A stretch of DNA of 64,000 nucleotides from Streptomyces misionensis. GTDB lineage: Bacteria; Actinomycetota; Actinomycetes; Streptomycetales; Streptomycetaceae. The translations under genes and the position numbers were made by a program. Below the pieces are notes generated by a model. It was not told the origin of the DNA, searched no databases, and was given only the letters and a program-made list of their open reading frames with translations. Positions 32,401 through 40,972 of the stretch are shown here, in pieces (the stretch's first letter is position 1; each line of letters starts with the position of its first letter). The stretch covers positions 7,625,001 through 7,689,000 of the forward strand of contig NZ_FNTD01000004.1 in the NCBI RefSeq assembly GCF_900104815.1, in the 5' to 3' direction.

Positions 32401-32805
32401 CCGGGCAAGGAGTACGCCGTCGACCTGGAGCCCGGCGTGCGGCTGCTGATCGAGTTGCAGGCGATCGGCGAGGCCGACGAGCGCGGTATGCGCACGGTGA
32501 TGTCCACGCTCAACGGCCAGCTGCGCCCGATCCAGGTGCGGGACCGGGCGGCGGCCTCGGACGTGCCGGTGACGGAGAAGGCCGACCGGTCGAACCCGGG
32601 TCATGTCCCGGCCCCGTTCGCCGGAGTGGTGACCCTCGCCGTGGCCGAGGGGGACGAGGTGGCGGCCGGCGCCACCGTCGCCACCATCGAGGCGATGAAG
32701 ATGGAGGCCACGATCACCGCCCCGAAGGCCGGCCGGGTGACCCGGCTGGCCATCAACCGGATCCAGCAGGTGGAGGGCGGCGATCTGCTGGTCGAGATCG
32801 GCTGA
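29431..32805 (+). CDS. pyc: Pyruvate carboxylase
   Basis: 1124 residues, normal for single-chain pyruvate carboxylases, which make oxaloacetate from pyruvate, bicarbonate and ATP. The biotin carboxylase domain (about 1-455) starts FRKVLVANRGEIAIRAFRAG and has the ATP loop KAVAGGGGRGMRRVE and the active-site segment FIEMNPRIQVEHTVTEEV. The carboxyltransferase domain (about 520-830) has TDTTFRDAHQSLLATRVRT, the metal and Lys region AIKDMAGLL and HLHTHDTAG. The biotinyl domain ends the protein with EAMKMEA, biotin on Lys1090. GGGATCCAGG precedes the ATG. The enzyme feeds the TCA cycle. Monocistronic, with a hairpin terminator 12 bases after the stop. Confidence 0.97.
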   Translation: MFRKVLVANRGEIAIRAFRAGYELGARTVAVFPHEDRNSLHRLKADEAYEIGEPGHPVRAYLSVEEIVNAAVRAGADAVYPGYGFLSENPELARACAEAGITFVGPDTATLELTGNKARAVAAARAAGVPVLGSSQPSTDVDELVRAAEDVGFPVFVKAVAGGGGRGMRRVEDPAQLRESIEAASREAASAFGDPTVFLEKAVVDPRHIEVQILADGAGNVIHLFERDCSVQRRHQKVIELAPAPNLDPALRERICADAVRFAREIGYRNAGTVEFLLDRDGNHVFIEMNPRIQVEHTVTEEVTDVDLVQAQLRIAAGETLDDLGLAQDTVTLRGAALQCRITTEDPANGFRPDTGRISAYRSPGGSGIRLDGGTTHAGTEISAHFDSMLVKLTCRGRDFKAAIGRARRAVAEFRIRGVATNIPFLQAVLDDPDFQAGRVTTSFIEERPHLLTARSSADRGTKLLTFLADVTVNKPHGERPDLFDPLTKLPALPAGEPPAGSRQLLVERGPEGFARHLRESPTIGVTDTTFRDAHQSLLATRVRTKDLLAVAPVVARTLPELLSLECWGGATYDVALRFLAEDPWERLAALREAVPNICLQMLLRGRNTVGYTPYPTEVTDAFVQEAAATGIDIFRIFDALNDVGQMRPAIDAVRETGTAIAEVALCYTGDLGDPAERLYTLDYYLRLAEQIVEAGAHVLAIKDMAGLLRAPAAARLVSALRREFDLPVHLHTHDTAGGQLATYLAAIQAGADAVDGAVASMAGTTSQPSLSAIVAATDHSERPTGLDLQAVGDLEPYWEGVRRIYAPFEAGLASPTGRVYHHEIPGGQLSNLRTQAVALGLGDRFEDIEAMYAAADRILGRLVKVTPSSKVVGDLALHLVGAGVSPEDFEQTPDRFDIPDSVIGFLRGELGTPPGGWPEPFRTKALRGRSAAKPVPELSAEDREGLAKERRTTLNRLLFPAPTREFEAHRQSYGDTSVLDSKAFFYGLRPGKEYAVDLEPGVRLLIELQAIGEADERGMRTVMSTLNGQLRPIQVRDRAAASDVPVTEKADRSNPGHVPAPFAGVVTLAVAEGDEVAAGATVATIEAMKMEATITAPKAGRVTRLAINRIQQVEGGDLLVEIG

Positions 32806-32817
32806 GTCCGCGCCGGA

Positions 32818-32845
32818 GCGCCTGGGGCCGCGTGGCCTCAGGCGC
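32818..32845. terminator. Bidirectional terminator between pyc and the convergent secreted-protein gene
   Basis: GCGCCTGGGGCC (32818-32829) and GGCCTCAGGCGC (32834-32845) form a 12-bp stem (one G-U pair) with a 4-base loop. It overlaps the last codons of the opposite-strand gene. Confidence 0.6.
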
Positions 32846-33338
32846 GCGGCGAGGTGGGGCCGTCCCAGAGCGGGTACGACATGACGTGCCGGAAGCCCTG
32901 GGGGCGCGCGCCGGTGTAGTTCAGGCTGAGCTGCGTGTAGCGCTCGAAGGACGGGTGCTTCTTCCACTGCGTGCCGCCGCTGAGCCGGATCTCCACCGGG
33001 TAGGGGTGGAAGGTGCCGGCCGCGCAGTACGGCTTGCAGTCGTTCACCCAGTTCGTGCCGGTGCCCCTGGCTCCGTCCGGGCCCCAGGACGTCCAGTGCA
33101 GTCCCTTGAGCCGGCTGTTGCCGTCGCCGCAGGCCAGGATGAAGTCGGTCGGGCGGACGTTGCGGTGGGCGAAGCAGTCCACCAGCACCCGCTCCCCGCC
33201 GGGGGCCTGCGCGGTCGCGGTGCCGGCCGGCGTGGTGGCCGGGGAGGGGGTCGGGGGACTGGCCGAGGCCGTCGTCCCGGCCGCGAGCAGGGCGCCCGCC
33301 GCAAGGGTCACCGCCGTTCCCACCACTGATCCGCGCAT
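32838..33338 (-). CDS. Secreted hypothetical protein
   Basis: 166 residues from the ATG at 33336-33338 (GGGAG five bases upstream; a GTG at 33350 is the alternative). The Sec signal peptide ends near ASASPP (about 30). A Pro/Thr-rich linker (about 30-50) precedes a compact domain of about 115 residues with four Cys (VLVDCFAHRN, ILACGDGNSR, NDCKPYCAAG) and aromatic residues (LHWTSWGPDG, SYPLWDG). It is small, extracellular and disulfide-bonded; similar small secreted proteins are common in actinobacteria but have no known activity. Confidence 0.75.
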   Translation of the reverse strand: MRGSVVGTAVTLAAGALLAAGTTASASPPTPSPATTPAGTATAQAPGGERVLVDCFAHRNVRPTDFILACGDGNSRLKGLHWTSWGPDGARGTGTNWVNDCKPYCAAGTFHPYPVEIRLSGGTQWKKHPSFERYTQLSLNYTGARPQGFRHVMSYPLWDGPTSPRA

Positions 33339-33454
33339 GGCCGCTCCCACCGTTCGTGCCGTGTCCGAGCAGGTGCCATCGACGCTACGGCGGTGCGGCC
33401 GTTTGCACCAGTCGCGCAGGTCACGCCGCGTGTCCGCGGGGTTCCGGAACGCAC

Positions 33455-33507
33455 GGCGGCCGAGGAGGCGTGCGGGTCGGCGAACACCGCACGCGTCCTC
33501 GGCCGCC
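33455..33507 (-). terminator. Long hairpin terminator of the chitinase gene
   Basis: A 21-bp stem with a single mismatch, left arm 33455-33475 and right arm 33487-33507, with an 11-base loop. It starts 8 bases past the chitinase stop on the minus strand. It is the longest stem seen in this window. Confidence 0.75.
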
Positions 33508-33515
33508 CGGCGGGC

Positions 33516-34748
33516 TCAGCAGGCGCCTTCGTCCTGCCAGGGGCCCCAGGTCGAGGCGCCGGGCGTCTCGTTCTGGGTCCACCACTTGGCCTTCCAGTTG
33601 TGCCCGCCGTACGACACCTCGGTTCCGCCCGTGTACGCGGTGGTCGCGTTCCACGCGGTCTTGCAGGAGGTCGGAGTGGGCGTCGGGGTCGGGGTGGGCG
33701 TGGGGGTGGGGGTCGGGGTGCCGCTCGGCGGGGTGGCGCCCGCGAACTTCACCGAGTACTTGGCGAAGTCCCAGTCGCTCTGGGCGACGCTCGAACACGT
33801 CCCGGAGGTGCGGCCCCCGTTGTCCGGCGGGCTGCACTGCCGGTCGCGGTTGAGCGACCAGAAGGTGAAGCGGTCCATGTTGTGGCTCGTCGCGTAGTCC
33901 AGCACCGTCTGGAAGTCGGCCTGGGTGAACATCTCACCGGTGTCGCTGCGGCCGTTCATGCCGGAGAAGCCCTCGTGGGCGTAGGCCGTGGCCGCGTCCC
34001 AGCCGAAGGTCGACTGGAGGATCGAGTTGAAGTTGGTCAGGGCGCTCGTCTGGCTGGCAGCCCCGTTGAAGCCGCCGTCGAACGGCATGATGGAGAAGTT
34101 GTTCGGGGTGAAGCCCTGCGACTTCGCCTCCAGCAGCATCTGCTTGCCGAACCAGCCGGTGCCGTCCGCCGTGCCGGCCGTGGTGACGGAGACGTACAGG
34201 CCCGGGTTGTTCTGCTGGAGGATCTTCGCGGCGCCGATCTCGTTCTTGACGGCCGCGGTGTTCTCGTACTCCGGCTCCTCCAGGTCGAAGTCGATGGCGT
34301 GCAGGCCGTACTTGGTGATGACCTGCTGGTAGGCGGCCGCGGTGGAGGCCGCGTCCGAGCAGGCCTGGCCGAGCTTGGTGCCGCCGTAGCCGCCGATGGA
34401 GACGGAGACGTCGCCGCCCTTGGCGCGGATGGTGTCGATCATCGACTTCACGGCGGTGTCCGAGGAGACGGCCGCCGTGCCGCCCCAAGTGGGGGAGCAG
34501 CCGCCGCCGTTGGGGGCGAGGACGAACGCCAGCTGGAAGGCCTTCAGGCCGGTGGCGTCCATGATGGCGGCCGGGTTTGGCGGGTCGTTGTCCAGCGGCA
34601 TCAGATAGGGGGCCGCGGCGTACCAGCGGTTGCTCAGCGCGGTGTTCGCGGTCGCGCCCGAGGCGCTGGTCGCGACCAGCGCGGTGGTGCCCGCGGCGGC
34701 GAGCGTGACCGCGGCAGCCGCGCTCAGACATGCGTGAAGACGTCTCAC
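33516..34748 (-). CDS. GH18 chitinase with C-terminal chitin-binding domain
   Basis: 410 residues from the GTG at 34746-34748, which has GGAGG six bases upstream. A signal peptide (to about 32) is followed by the GH18 barrel with VSIGGYGG (116-123) and the catalytic DxDxE segment IDFDLEE, general acid Glu157, preceded by Asp153 and Asp155. A TPTPTPT linker (about 330-355) leads to a CBM5/12-type chitin-binding domain (CKTAWNATTAYTGGTEVSYGG and W-rich KAKWWTQNETPG). Secreted enzyme degrading chitin to chito-oligosaccharides. Two 12-bp DasR-type boxes lie upstream, so it should be repressed by DasR and relieved by aminosugar phosphates. Confidence 0.95.
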   Translation of the reverse strand: MRRLHACLSAAAAVTLAAAGTTALVATSASGATANTALSNRWYAAAPYLMPLDNDPPNPAAIMDATGLKAFQLAFVLAPNGGGCSPTWGGTAAVSSDTAVKSMIDTIRAKGGDVSVSIGGYGGTKLGQACSDAASTAAAYQQVITKYGLHAIDFDLEEPEYENTAAVKNEIGAAKILQQNNPGLYVSVTTAGTADGTGWFGKQMLLEAKSQGFTPNNFSIMPFDGGFNGAASQTSALTNFNSILQSTFGWDAATAYAHEGFSGMNGRSDTGEMFTQADFQTVLDYATSHNMDRFTFWSLNRDRQCSPPDNGGRTSGTCSSVAQSDWDFAKYSVKFAGATPPSGTPTPTPTPTPTPTPTPTSCKTAWNATTAYTGGTEVSYGGHNWKAKWWTQNETPGASTWGPWQDEGAC

Positions 34749-34830
34749 TGCGTGCCTCCAGAGGGTGGGGGTGTGCCCGGGTGGGGAGGAGCCCCACCCT
34801 CCGGGAGCTGTTGCGGCCACGTCAATAAGT

Positions 34831-34864
34831 TGGACTAGACCAAATCCCTCTTTGGACTAGACCA
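34831..34864 (-). promoter_or_regulatory. Two DasR-type chitinase boxes (direct repeats TGGACTAGACCA)
   Basis: Identical 12-mers at 34831-34842 and 34853-34864, 22 bases apart, in an AT-rich patch between the chitinase and the GH31 gene. They match the classic Streptomyces chitinase direct repeat/dre core TGGTCTAGACCA at 11 of 12 positions. They lie 83-116 bases before the chitinase start. Confidence 0.85.
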
Positions 34865-34874
34865 TACCAACCCT

Positions 34875-37511
34875 TTACCTTCCGTCGACCAGGCGCACAC
34901 TGAAGCCCCGGTCCATCGGAAGGCTCGCCGCGGTGACCGTCGTGACCCGGGTCGCGGAGTCGAACGACCATGCCGACGAGGGGAGTTGGCGCCCGTTCAC
35001 CAGTACGCGCGCGGGCGCGGAGGAGCCGTGCACGGTGAACCGGTACGTCCGCGCGGCCACCTTGCCCGCGTACGTGCCCTTGCTCGCGCCGACCGACACG
35101 GTCGTCCCACCCGCGTCCCGCCGCACGGAGACCCGCTGGGTGGCGGCCGCGCCCTTGGCGAAGTCACGGCTCACGCCGTCGTCCTCGTACAGCGTGTAGT
35201 GGCTGGTGGCGTGCGCCGAGGGGTACAGGTCCCAGTCCAGCTCGTGCCGGTCCCGGGTCTGCCAACTCGTCGTGCCCTTGGGCCACATGGGCACGATCGC
35301 GCCCTCGCGCACGAACAGCGGGAGGGTGTCCAGCGGGGCGTGATAGCCGTTCACCGTCGTCGGTCCCTGGTACGTGCGGCCGGTCCAGTAGTCGGTCCAG
35401 GTGCCCTTCGGCAGATAGATGCCGTCGCGGGTGTCGGTGTCCCGGTAGACCGGAGCCACCAGGAAGTCGGGGCCGGACAGGAACTCGTACGTGGCGTCGG
35501 CGCCCAGGGTGCCGGGGTCGTCCGGGTACTCCAGCCACAGCGGACGCACCGCGCCCACCCCGGTGTCGGCGGCCTGCCGCGACAGCGTGTACATGTACGG
35601 CAGCAACCGCTCCTTCAGCTGGAGGTACTTGCGGTTGATGGAGGTGTACGGCTCCCCGTCCAGCCACGGCTGCTGGTCGGCGGGCTTCTTGGTGGTCAGG
35701 TCGGTGGCCCAGCCGTCCATGGTCATGATGGCCGGCAGGAACGCCTTCCATTGCAGGTCGCGGGCGTACATCTTGGCGTCGTGGCGGTAGATGCTGCCCA
35801 CGTCGCCCGTGTTGTAGGCGATGCCGGACATGGTGGCCCCGGCGTAGGTCGGGATCTGCCAGCGGATGTAGTCCCAGGACAGCTGCTGGTCGCCGCTCCA
35901 CAGCACCCCGCAGCGCTGGGCGCCCGCCCAGGAGACGGGCAGCCAGACGAAGCCGCGTGCGTCGCTGTTGTCCTCGATGCCCTTCTTCGCCGCGTCGCAG
36001 GCGTCCAGGGCGAAGCGGTAGCCGTTGCCGACCCAGGCCACGTCCAGTTTGGCGACCCGCTGGCCCGCCTTGACCTGGTCGGCGAGCTTGTCGATGCCGT
36101 CCTGCGTCCACAGGCCGAGCTGTGCGTGCCGGTCCTTCAGGCCCTGGGCGGTCTGCGGGAGGTTCTCGTAGCCGCAGCCGTAGCCGTCGTTGACCAGCAT
36201 CCAGCCCAGCGGCATCTGGTGGTCCACGTACCCGTCGGCGGTCTTCAGCGCGTCCAGCGTGTGCCGCTCGCCCCGGTTGGCGTTGTGCAGGTAGCAGTCC
36301 GAGTCGCCGGGTTCGAGACCGTAGACCGGCGGCATGAACGGCTTGCCCACCAGCTTGGTGTACGCGCCGATGACCTGCTTGGCGTCGCCGAGGAAGTAGT
36401 AGGCGTCCAGCCGCCGTTCCTGCTGACCGGTGGTCACCGGCGAGCCGAAGGTGTAGACGCCCGGTGCGAAGGTGTTGCGGAAGACGCCGTAACCGGCGCT
36501 GGAGAGGTAGAACGGCTGGGAGTTGTTGTAGCCGCCCTCGTTCCAGTCGAAGCTGTTGGCCACGTACATCGTCTGCCCGCGGTGCGAGAAGCTGCCGTTC
36601 TGCTCACCTCCGCCGAAGAACTGCTCGTCGGCACCCCGGTCGAGGCTCTGCCGCATCCCGCCCGTGGACCAGCGCAGCGGCTTGTCCTCCTGCCAGATCC
36701 GGGTGCGGTCGTCCGCCTTGTACAGCCCGAACCGCAACGGCTTCTTGTACACGCGCAGCACGGCGTCGGAGGTGCGGATGCCGTAGTAGGCGCCCGCGTC
36801 GAAGGACGAGGTGTGCCGGTCCACCGCCGGCTGCCCGCGCACGATCTCGGTTCCGGCGGGATCGCTCAGCGAGCCCGACGGGTCGGCCTGGAGCCGTAGT
36901 TGACCACCGGTCAGGAAGTCGGCGCGCGCCAGGAGTTGTCCGGCGCGGATCGTGTAACTGCCGTCGCGGCCGGAGAAGGAGGTGAGGTCCCCGGCGTCCG
37001 TGGTCGAGGGCAGATAGGCCGTGCCGGTGAAGGAGTTGTCGTGCACGTCGTACGGCACGACCACCACGTGGTACGTCCCCGACGCCCGCGGGATCACCGT
37101 GGCCTCGGGGTCGGCGGTGCCCGCGCTGGAGGCCACCTGGGTGTTGTGGTCGTCGTACACGTACAGGTCGAAGTCGTCGGTGGGGTGCTCCCACTCGATC
37201 GACAGCGGGATGCCGCCCTCGGGGTTGTCGTCCCAGTAGCCGTCCGGCACCGAGACGGTCAGATCGAAGCGGTCGCAGACCTTGTTGTCGGGGTCGGCGC
37301 CGGGGGCCGGGCAGTCCCCGGGGCCGCCGCCGGTGCCCTTGGCGTAGACCGGGCTCTGCCAGCTGACACTGCTGTGGGCGGGGTCCAGTACGGCGCCGGT
37401 GGCGGCGGCCGCGGCGGGCGCCGGGACGGCCAGCGCGGTGCCCGCCAAGGCGGTCGCCAGCCCCAGCGGCACCCAGGCGGGCCACGGCACACGGTGTCGG
37501 AGTCTTCGCAC
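34875..37511 (-). CDS. Secreted GH31 family glycosidase (alpha-glucosidase-like)
   Basis: 878 residues. The signal peptide ends near PAPAAAAA (about 36). A beta-sandwich domain (about 45-170; DDFDLYVYDDHNTQ, PRASGTYHVVVVPYD) resembles a pre-peptidase or carbohydrate-binding module. The GH31 N-terminal domain has RWSTGGMRQSLDRGADEQFFGGGEQ, and the barrel has the nucleophile segment RVAKLDVAWVGNGY and acid region VLWSGDQQLSWDYIR. The C-terminus is beta-rich (LPLFVREGAIVPMWP, TLYEDDGVSRDF). It should cleave or transfer alpha-linked glucose or related sugars outside the cell. GTG start at 37509-37511 with GAGGGGAG upstream. Precise linkage specificity cannot be read from sequence. Confidence 0.9.
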   Translation of the reverse strand: MRRLRHRVPWPAWVPLGLATALAGTALAVPAPAAAAATGAVLDPAHSSVSWQSPVYAKGTGGGPGDCPAPGADPDNKVCDRFDLTVSVPDGYWDDNPEGGIPLSIEWEHPTDDFDLYVYDDHNTQVASSAGTADPEATVIPRASGTYHVVVVPYDVHDNSFTGTAYLPSTTDAGDLTSFSGRDGSYTIRAGQLLARADFLTGGQLRLQADPSGSLSDPAGTEIVRGQPAVDRHTSSFDAGAYYGIRTSDAVLRVYKKPLRFGLYKADDRTRIWQEDKPLRWSTGGMRQSLDRGADEQFFGGGEQNGSFSHRGQTMYVANSFDWNEGGYNNSQPFYLSSAGYGVFRNTFAPGVYTFGSPVTTGQQERRLDAYYFLGDAKQVIGAYTKLVGKPFMPPVYGLEPGDSDCYLHNANRGERHTLDALKTADGYVDHQMPLGWMLVNDGYGCGYENLPQTAQGLKDRHAQLGLWTQDGIDKLADQVKAGQRVAKLDVAWVGNGYRFALDACDAAKKGIEDNSDARGFVWLPVSWAGAQRCGVLWSGDQQLSWDYIRWQIPTYAGATMSGIAYNTGDVGSIYRHDAKMYARDLQWKAFLPAIMTMDGWATDLTTKKPADQQPWLDGEPYTSINRKYLQLKERLLPYMYTLSRQAADTGVGAVRPLWLEYPDDPGTLGADATYEFLSGPDFLVAPVYRDTDTRDGIYLPKGTWTDYWTGRTYQGPTTVNGYHAPLDTLPLFVREGAIVPMWPKGTTSWQTRDRHELDWDLYPSAHATSHYTLYEDDGVSRDFAKGAAATQRVSVRRDAGGTTVSVGASKGTYAGKVAARTYRFTVHGSSAPARVLVNGRQLPSSAWSFDSATRVTTVTAASLPMDRGFSVRLVDGR

Positions 37512-37670
37512 GGCGGAACAGCTCCCCTCGCGTCATTGCGGACTGCTGAGCGTGCACGGAAGCGCTCGAAACAGCGGAGAATCGAGCAACTTCACGCACG
37601 AAGCTTTGGAGGGGACACAGGTTCATGTCAATACCGCGGGCGCAGACGAGGGCGCTCCCGCGCCTATGAC

Positions 37671-37710
37671 GAGGGGCCGGACCCCGCCTCCCGGCGCGGT
37701 CCGGCCCCTC
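37671..37710 (-). terminator. Hairpin terminator of the thioesterase gene
   Basis: Perfect 13-bp stem GAGGGGCCGGACC (37671-37683) / GGTCCGGCCCCTC (37698-37710), 12 bases after the thioesterase stop on the minus strand. It separates that gene from GH31. Confidence 0.7.
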
Positions 37711-37722
37711 CTCGGTCCTGTC

Positions 37723-38139
37723 TCAGCCGGCCTGCCCGCGCAGCACGATCTGCGTCTGCGTGGTCTGCCCGACGAGCCGGTCGCGGTCGTCGCGCAGCTC
37801 GGTCTGCACCACGATGAGCGTGCCGCCGAGGTGCAGCGGGCGGGCCGTGGCGTGCACCTGGCCCGAGGTGACCGCCCGCAGGAAGTTGGTCTTGGACTCC
37901 ACGGTGGAGGTGCCGCCGGCCCCCTCGGGCAGATTGAGGTAGGCGCACACCGCGCCCACGCTGTCCGCCAGCGCCATCAGCGCCCCGCCGTGCAGCGCGC
38001 CACCGGCCGTGCACACCTCGGGCGACCAGGCCAGCGAGCCGACGGTGCGCTCCGCGGTGGCCTCACGCAGTTCGATGCCGAGACCGGCCGCGAACGGCAT
38101 GGCGGAGAGCAGTTCGGCCGGCGCGGGGAGGGACGTCAT
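37723..38139 (-). CDS. PaaI-family hotdog-fold thioesterase
   Basis: 138 residues, family length. VCTAGGALHGGALMALADSVGAVCAYL (about 42-68) is the hotdog central helix with the HGG motif. VESKTNFLRAVTSGQVHATARPLHLGGTLIVVQTELRDD follows the PaaI/DUF4442 pattern. It probably hydrolyses acyl-CoA thioesters in the cytoplasm. The SpoIIE phosphatase gene lies 140 bases upstream on the same strand. Confidence 0.9.
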   Translation of the reverse strand: MTSLPAPAELLSAMPFAAGLGIELREATAERTVGSLAWSPEVCTAGGALHGGALMALADSVGAVCAYLNLPEGAGGTSTVESKTNFLRAVTSGQVHATARPLHLGGTLIVVQTELRDDRDRLVGQTTQTQIVLRGQAG

Positions 38140-38279
38140 GGCGTACCGCCTTTCATCGGGGCCGGATGATCGGAAAAAGTCTGCCAGCCGTGGGCATCGG
38201 CCGGGTGCGGAAGGGGAGTTCGGGGCGGTTCCGGAGCGGCAGGCGCCGGCGGTCGGGAGCTGTTCCGGGTTCCCGCCCG

Positions 38280-40772
38280 TCACATCCCGCCCGGTGTCTC
38301 GGCGGCCCGTTCGTCCGGAAGGGGCATCTCCGCCCAGATGATCTTGCCCGTGCCGGTGTAACGGGTGCCCCAGTGTTCGGTGAGCTGGGCCACCAGCATC
38401 AGGCCGCGGCCGCCCTCGTCGAGGATGCGGGCCCGGCGCAGATGCGGGGCGGTGCTGCTGCCGTCGGCGACCTCGCAGATCAGCGTTCTGTCCATGATCA
38501 GCCGCAGCTGGACGGGCGGGGCGGCGTAGCGGATGGCGTTGGTCACCAGTTCGCTGATGACGAGTTCGGCGACGAAGACCAGCTCGTCGAGTCCCCAGGT
38601 GCGCAGCCGGGCGGTCGCCAGCGCCCGGGTCTCGGCGACGGCGGCCGGATCGGCGGCGATGTCCCATTGGGCGACGGCTCGCTCGTCCAGCGCGCGGGTG
38701 CGGGCGATGAGCAGCGCGACGTCGTCGGCGGGCCGCCGGTCGGAGAGCAGCTCCTTGAGGATGTTGTCGCAGCTGATCTCCAGCGACGGCACCGCGGGGT
38801 CCAGCGCCGCGCGCAGGCCCCGCAGACCGGTGTCGACGTCCCGGTCGTGCCCCTCGACCAGGCCGTTGGTGTAGAGCGCGAGCAGGCTTCCCTCGGGAAG
38901 CGGCACCTCGACGGACTCGAAGGGGTGCCCGCCCAGGCCCAGCGGCGGACCGGTGGGCAGCTCGACGAACTCCGTCGTGCCGCCCGGGGTCAGCAGGGCG
39001 GGCCAGGGGTGCCCGGCACTGGCCAGCGACCAGACGCGGGAGACCGGGTCGTAGACCGTGTAGAGGCAGGTCGCCCCGAGGTCCGCGGTCGGCGGCTCGG
39101 CCCCGGTCTCCAGCCCGGTGCTGAGGCGGATGACCAGGTCGTCCAGTTGCGCCAGGAGTTCGTCCGGGGGCAGATCGACATCGGCGAGCGTGCGCACCGC
39201 CGTGCGCAGCCGGCCCATCGCGGCGGAGGCGTGCAGCCCGTGGCCGACGACGTCGCCCACGACGAGGGCGACACGGGCGCCGGACAGCGGGATCACGTCG
39301 AACCAGTCGCCGCCGACACCCGCCCGCGACACCGCGGGCAGATAGCGCCCGGCGACCTCCACGGCGGCCTGCTCGGGGATGCCCTGGGGCAGCAGGCTGT
39401 GCTGGAGGGCCAGTGTGGTGGTGCGCTCGCGGGTGTAGCGGCGGGCGTTGTCGATGGCGACGGCCGCGCGCGCCGCCAGCTCCTCCGCGACCCGCAGATC
39501 GCCCTCCCCGTACGGCGGCAGGCTGGGGTCGTTGCGGGTGAGCAGGGCGGCGCCGAGGTTCACCCCCCGGGCCCGCAGCGGCACGGCGATCATCGAATGA
39601 GGGTGGTTCCGCCGTACCCACGTGGCGCGGGCGGGATCCTGCGCCAGCCATCGGGCCACCTCCGGGTCGGTGATCCGGTAGGCGCAGCCGCGGCCCGTGG
39701 CCAGGCACTGTGCGAGTGGCGAGATGTCCGGGTAGCGGACCAGGTCGCCCGCCGTGACGACGGTCGGCGCGGCGGAGCGGACCGCCGTGCGCCGCAGTTC
39801 CATGGGGCCGGCGAGGGGGAGCGGCGCGGGCTCGTCGCCCTGGAGCACGGCGTCGAGGAGTTCGATGGAGACGAAGTCCGCGGCGCCGGGCACCGACACG
39901 TCGGCCAGCTCCTGTGCGGTGCGGATGACGTCCAGGCTGCTGCCGATCCGCCTGCTGGCCTCGTTGAGCAGGGCCAGCCGTTCGCGGGACACGGACTGCT
40001 CCGAGAAGTCGAGCGCGGAGACGTAGACACCGCGCACGACGCCGGCCGGGTCCTTGAGCGGGAAGACATGGACGATCCACGCGTGCGCGTACCGTTCCCC
40101 CGGCACGCGCGCGTGGGTCTCGAACCGCTCCGGCACCCCGGTGGCCGCCACGCGCTCCACGGCTTGCCCCGACATCTCGAACGCCGGGTCGGTCAGATGC
40201 TCGGCGATCAGACGTCCCCGCAGATCCGATTCCGTCGCGTCCATCTGCCGCTCCATCGGAGCGTTGAGCCGCAGGAACCGGCCCTCGGTGTCGTGGATGG
40301 CCAGCGCGAACGGGGACTGGTAGAAGGCCCAGCGAAGGAGCCGGTCCTCGGCTCGTACCGCCTCCTCGTGCCGCCGCGGGACAGGCTTCGCGGCGGAGGC
40401 CGGTTCGGGCGCTGTCGCGGTCACCGGATGCCGGGCGGCCTCCACGAACCAGCCGGTGCCCCCTTGCGCGGTGGTCAGCGGCCGGACGCGGAGCAGGCAT
40501 TCCACCGGGGCGCCGTCGCGGTGGCGGAGCACCGCCGGGCCGGTCCAGGGCCGCCGCGCGGCAAGACTCTCCCGGGCCGGGTCGGGCAGGGCGGACGCGA
40601 GCAGCGCCGTCGCGGGCCGGCCCACGGCCTCGGCGGCGGAGAAGCCCAGCAACCGCCGCGCCCCGGGGCTCCAGGCGGACAGCGCGCCGTCCGGAGTGGT
40701 CGTGGCGATGGCGTCGTCGGCGGCGAAGGGGTCCCCGGGTGCGGCACGGTCACTGGTCGCCGGTCCAACCAT
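38280..40772 (-). CDS. PAS-PAS-GAF-SpoIIE phosphatase with C-terminal ATP-binding domain
   Basis: 830 residues. PAS 1 at about 15-105 (TTTPDGALSAWSPGARRLLGFSAAEAVGRP); PAS 2 at about 145-270 (QSPFALAIHDTEGRFLRLNAPME); GAF at about 280-440; PP2C-type SpoIIE domain at about 455-665 with GVGGDWFDVIPL, VVGDVVGHG and DDVALLIARTR; HATPase_c_2 at about 690-815 with VISELVTNAIRYA and DEGGRGLMLVAQL. It combines signal sensing, phosphoserine phosphatase and RsbW-like activity in one chain, as in many Streptomyces anti-anti-sigma switches. No STAS partner is adjacent, so its target lies elsewhere. Confidence 0.93.
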   Translation of the reverse strand: MVGPATSDRAAPGDPFAADDAIATTTPDGALSAWSPGARRLLGFSAAEAVGRPATALLASALPDPARESLAARRPWTGPAVLRHRDGAPVECLLRVRPLTTAQGGTGWFVEAARHPVTATAPEPASAAKPVPRRHEEAVRAEDRLLRWAFYQSPFALAIHDTEGRFLRLNAPMERQMDATESDLRGRLIAEHLTDPAFEMSGQAVERVAATGVPERFETHARVPGERYAHAWIVHVFPLKDPAGVVRGVYVSALDFSEQSVSRERLALLNEASRRIGSSLDVIRTAQELADVSVPGAADFVSIELLDAVLQGDEPAPLPLAGPMELRRTAVRSAAPTVVTAGDLVRYPDISPLAQCLATGRGCAYRITDPEVARWLAQDPARATWVRRNHPHSMIAVPLRARGVNLGAALLTRNDPSLPPYGEGDLRVAEELAARAAVAIDNARRYTRERTTTLALQHSLLPQGIPEQAAVEVAGRYLPAVSRAGVGGDWFDVIPLSGARVALVVGDVVGHGLHASAAMGRLRTAVRTLADVDLPPDELLAQLDDLVIRLSTGLETGAEPPTADLGATCLYTVYDPVSRVWSLASAGHPWPALLTPGGTTEFVELPTGPPLGLGGHPFESVEVPLPEGSLLALYTNGLVEGHDRDVDTGLRGLRAALDPAVPSLEISCDNILKELLSDRRPADDVALLIARTRALDERAVAQWDIAADPAAVAETRALATARLRTWGLDELVFVAELVISELVTNAIRYAAPPVQLRLIMDRTLICEVADGSSTAPHLRRARILDEGGRGLMLVAQLTEHWGTRYTGTGKIIWAEMPLPDERAAETPGGM

Positions 40773-40972
40773 GATCGATCATCTGCCCTTCGGAGCCCTT
40801 CCCTGGCACCCTCACCGATCTCAGGATGTCCCAGGTGATCCGGGTCGGCCAGGCTGCCGCGGCTCGATGCCACCACCTGTGTGGTGAGGGAGTGGCGGAC
40901 CTCACCACCGGAATGATTCACGATTCAACAACATGGGGGCTAGGGTCTCAAGTGCCTGACAAAAGGCGTGGT

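Noticed and set aside
30447..33329. 960-codon plus frame inside pyc
   Set aside because: Out-of-frame shadow of pyc and of the downstream region; low-complexity R/P/H composition.
37550..37580. LacI-type operator upstream of the GH31 gene (GGAAGCGCTCGAAAC)
   Set aside because: Only one half matches a LacI-family site; the palindrome is too weak to list.
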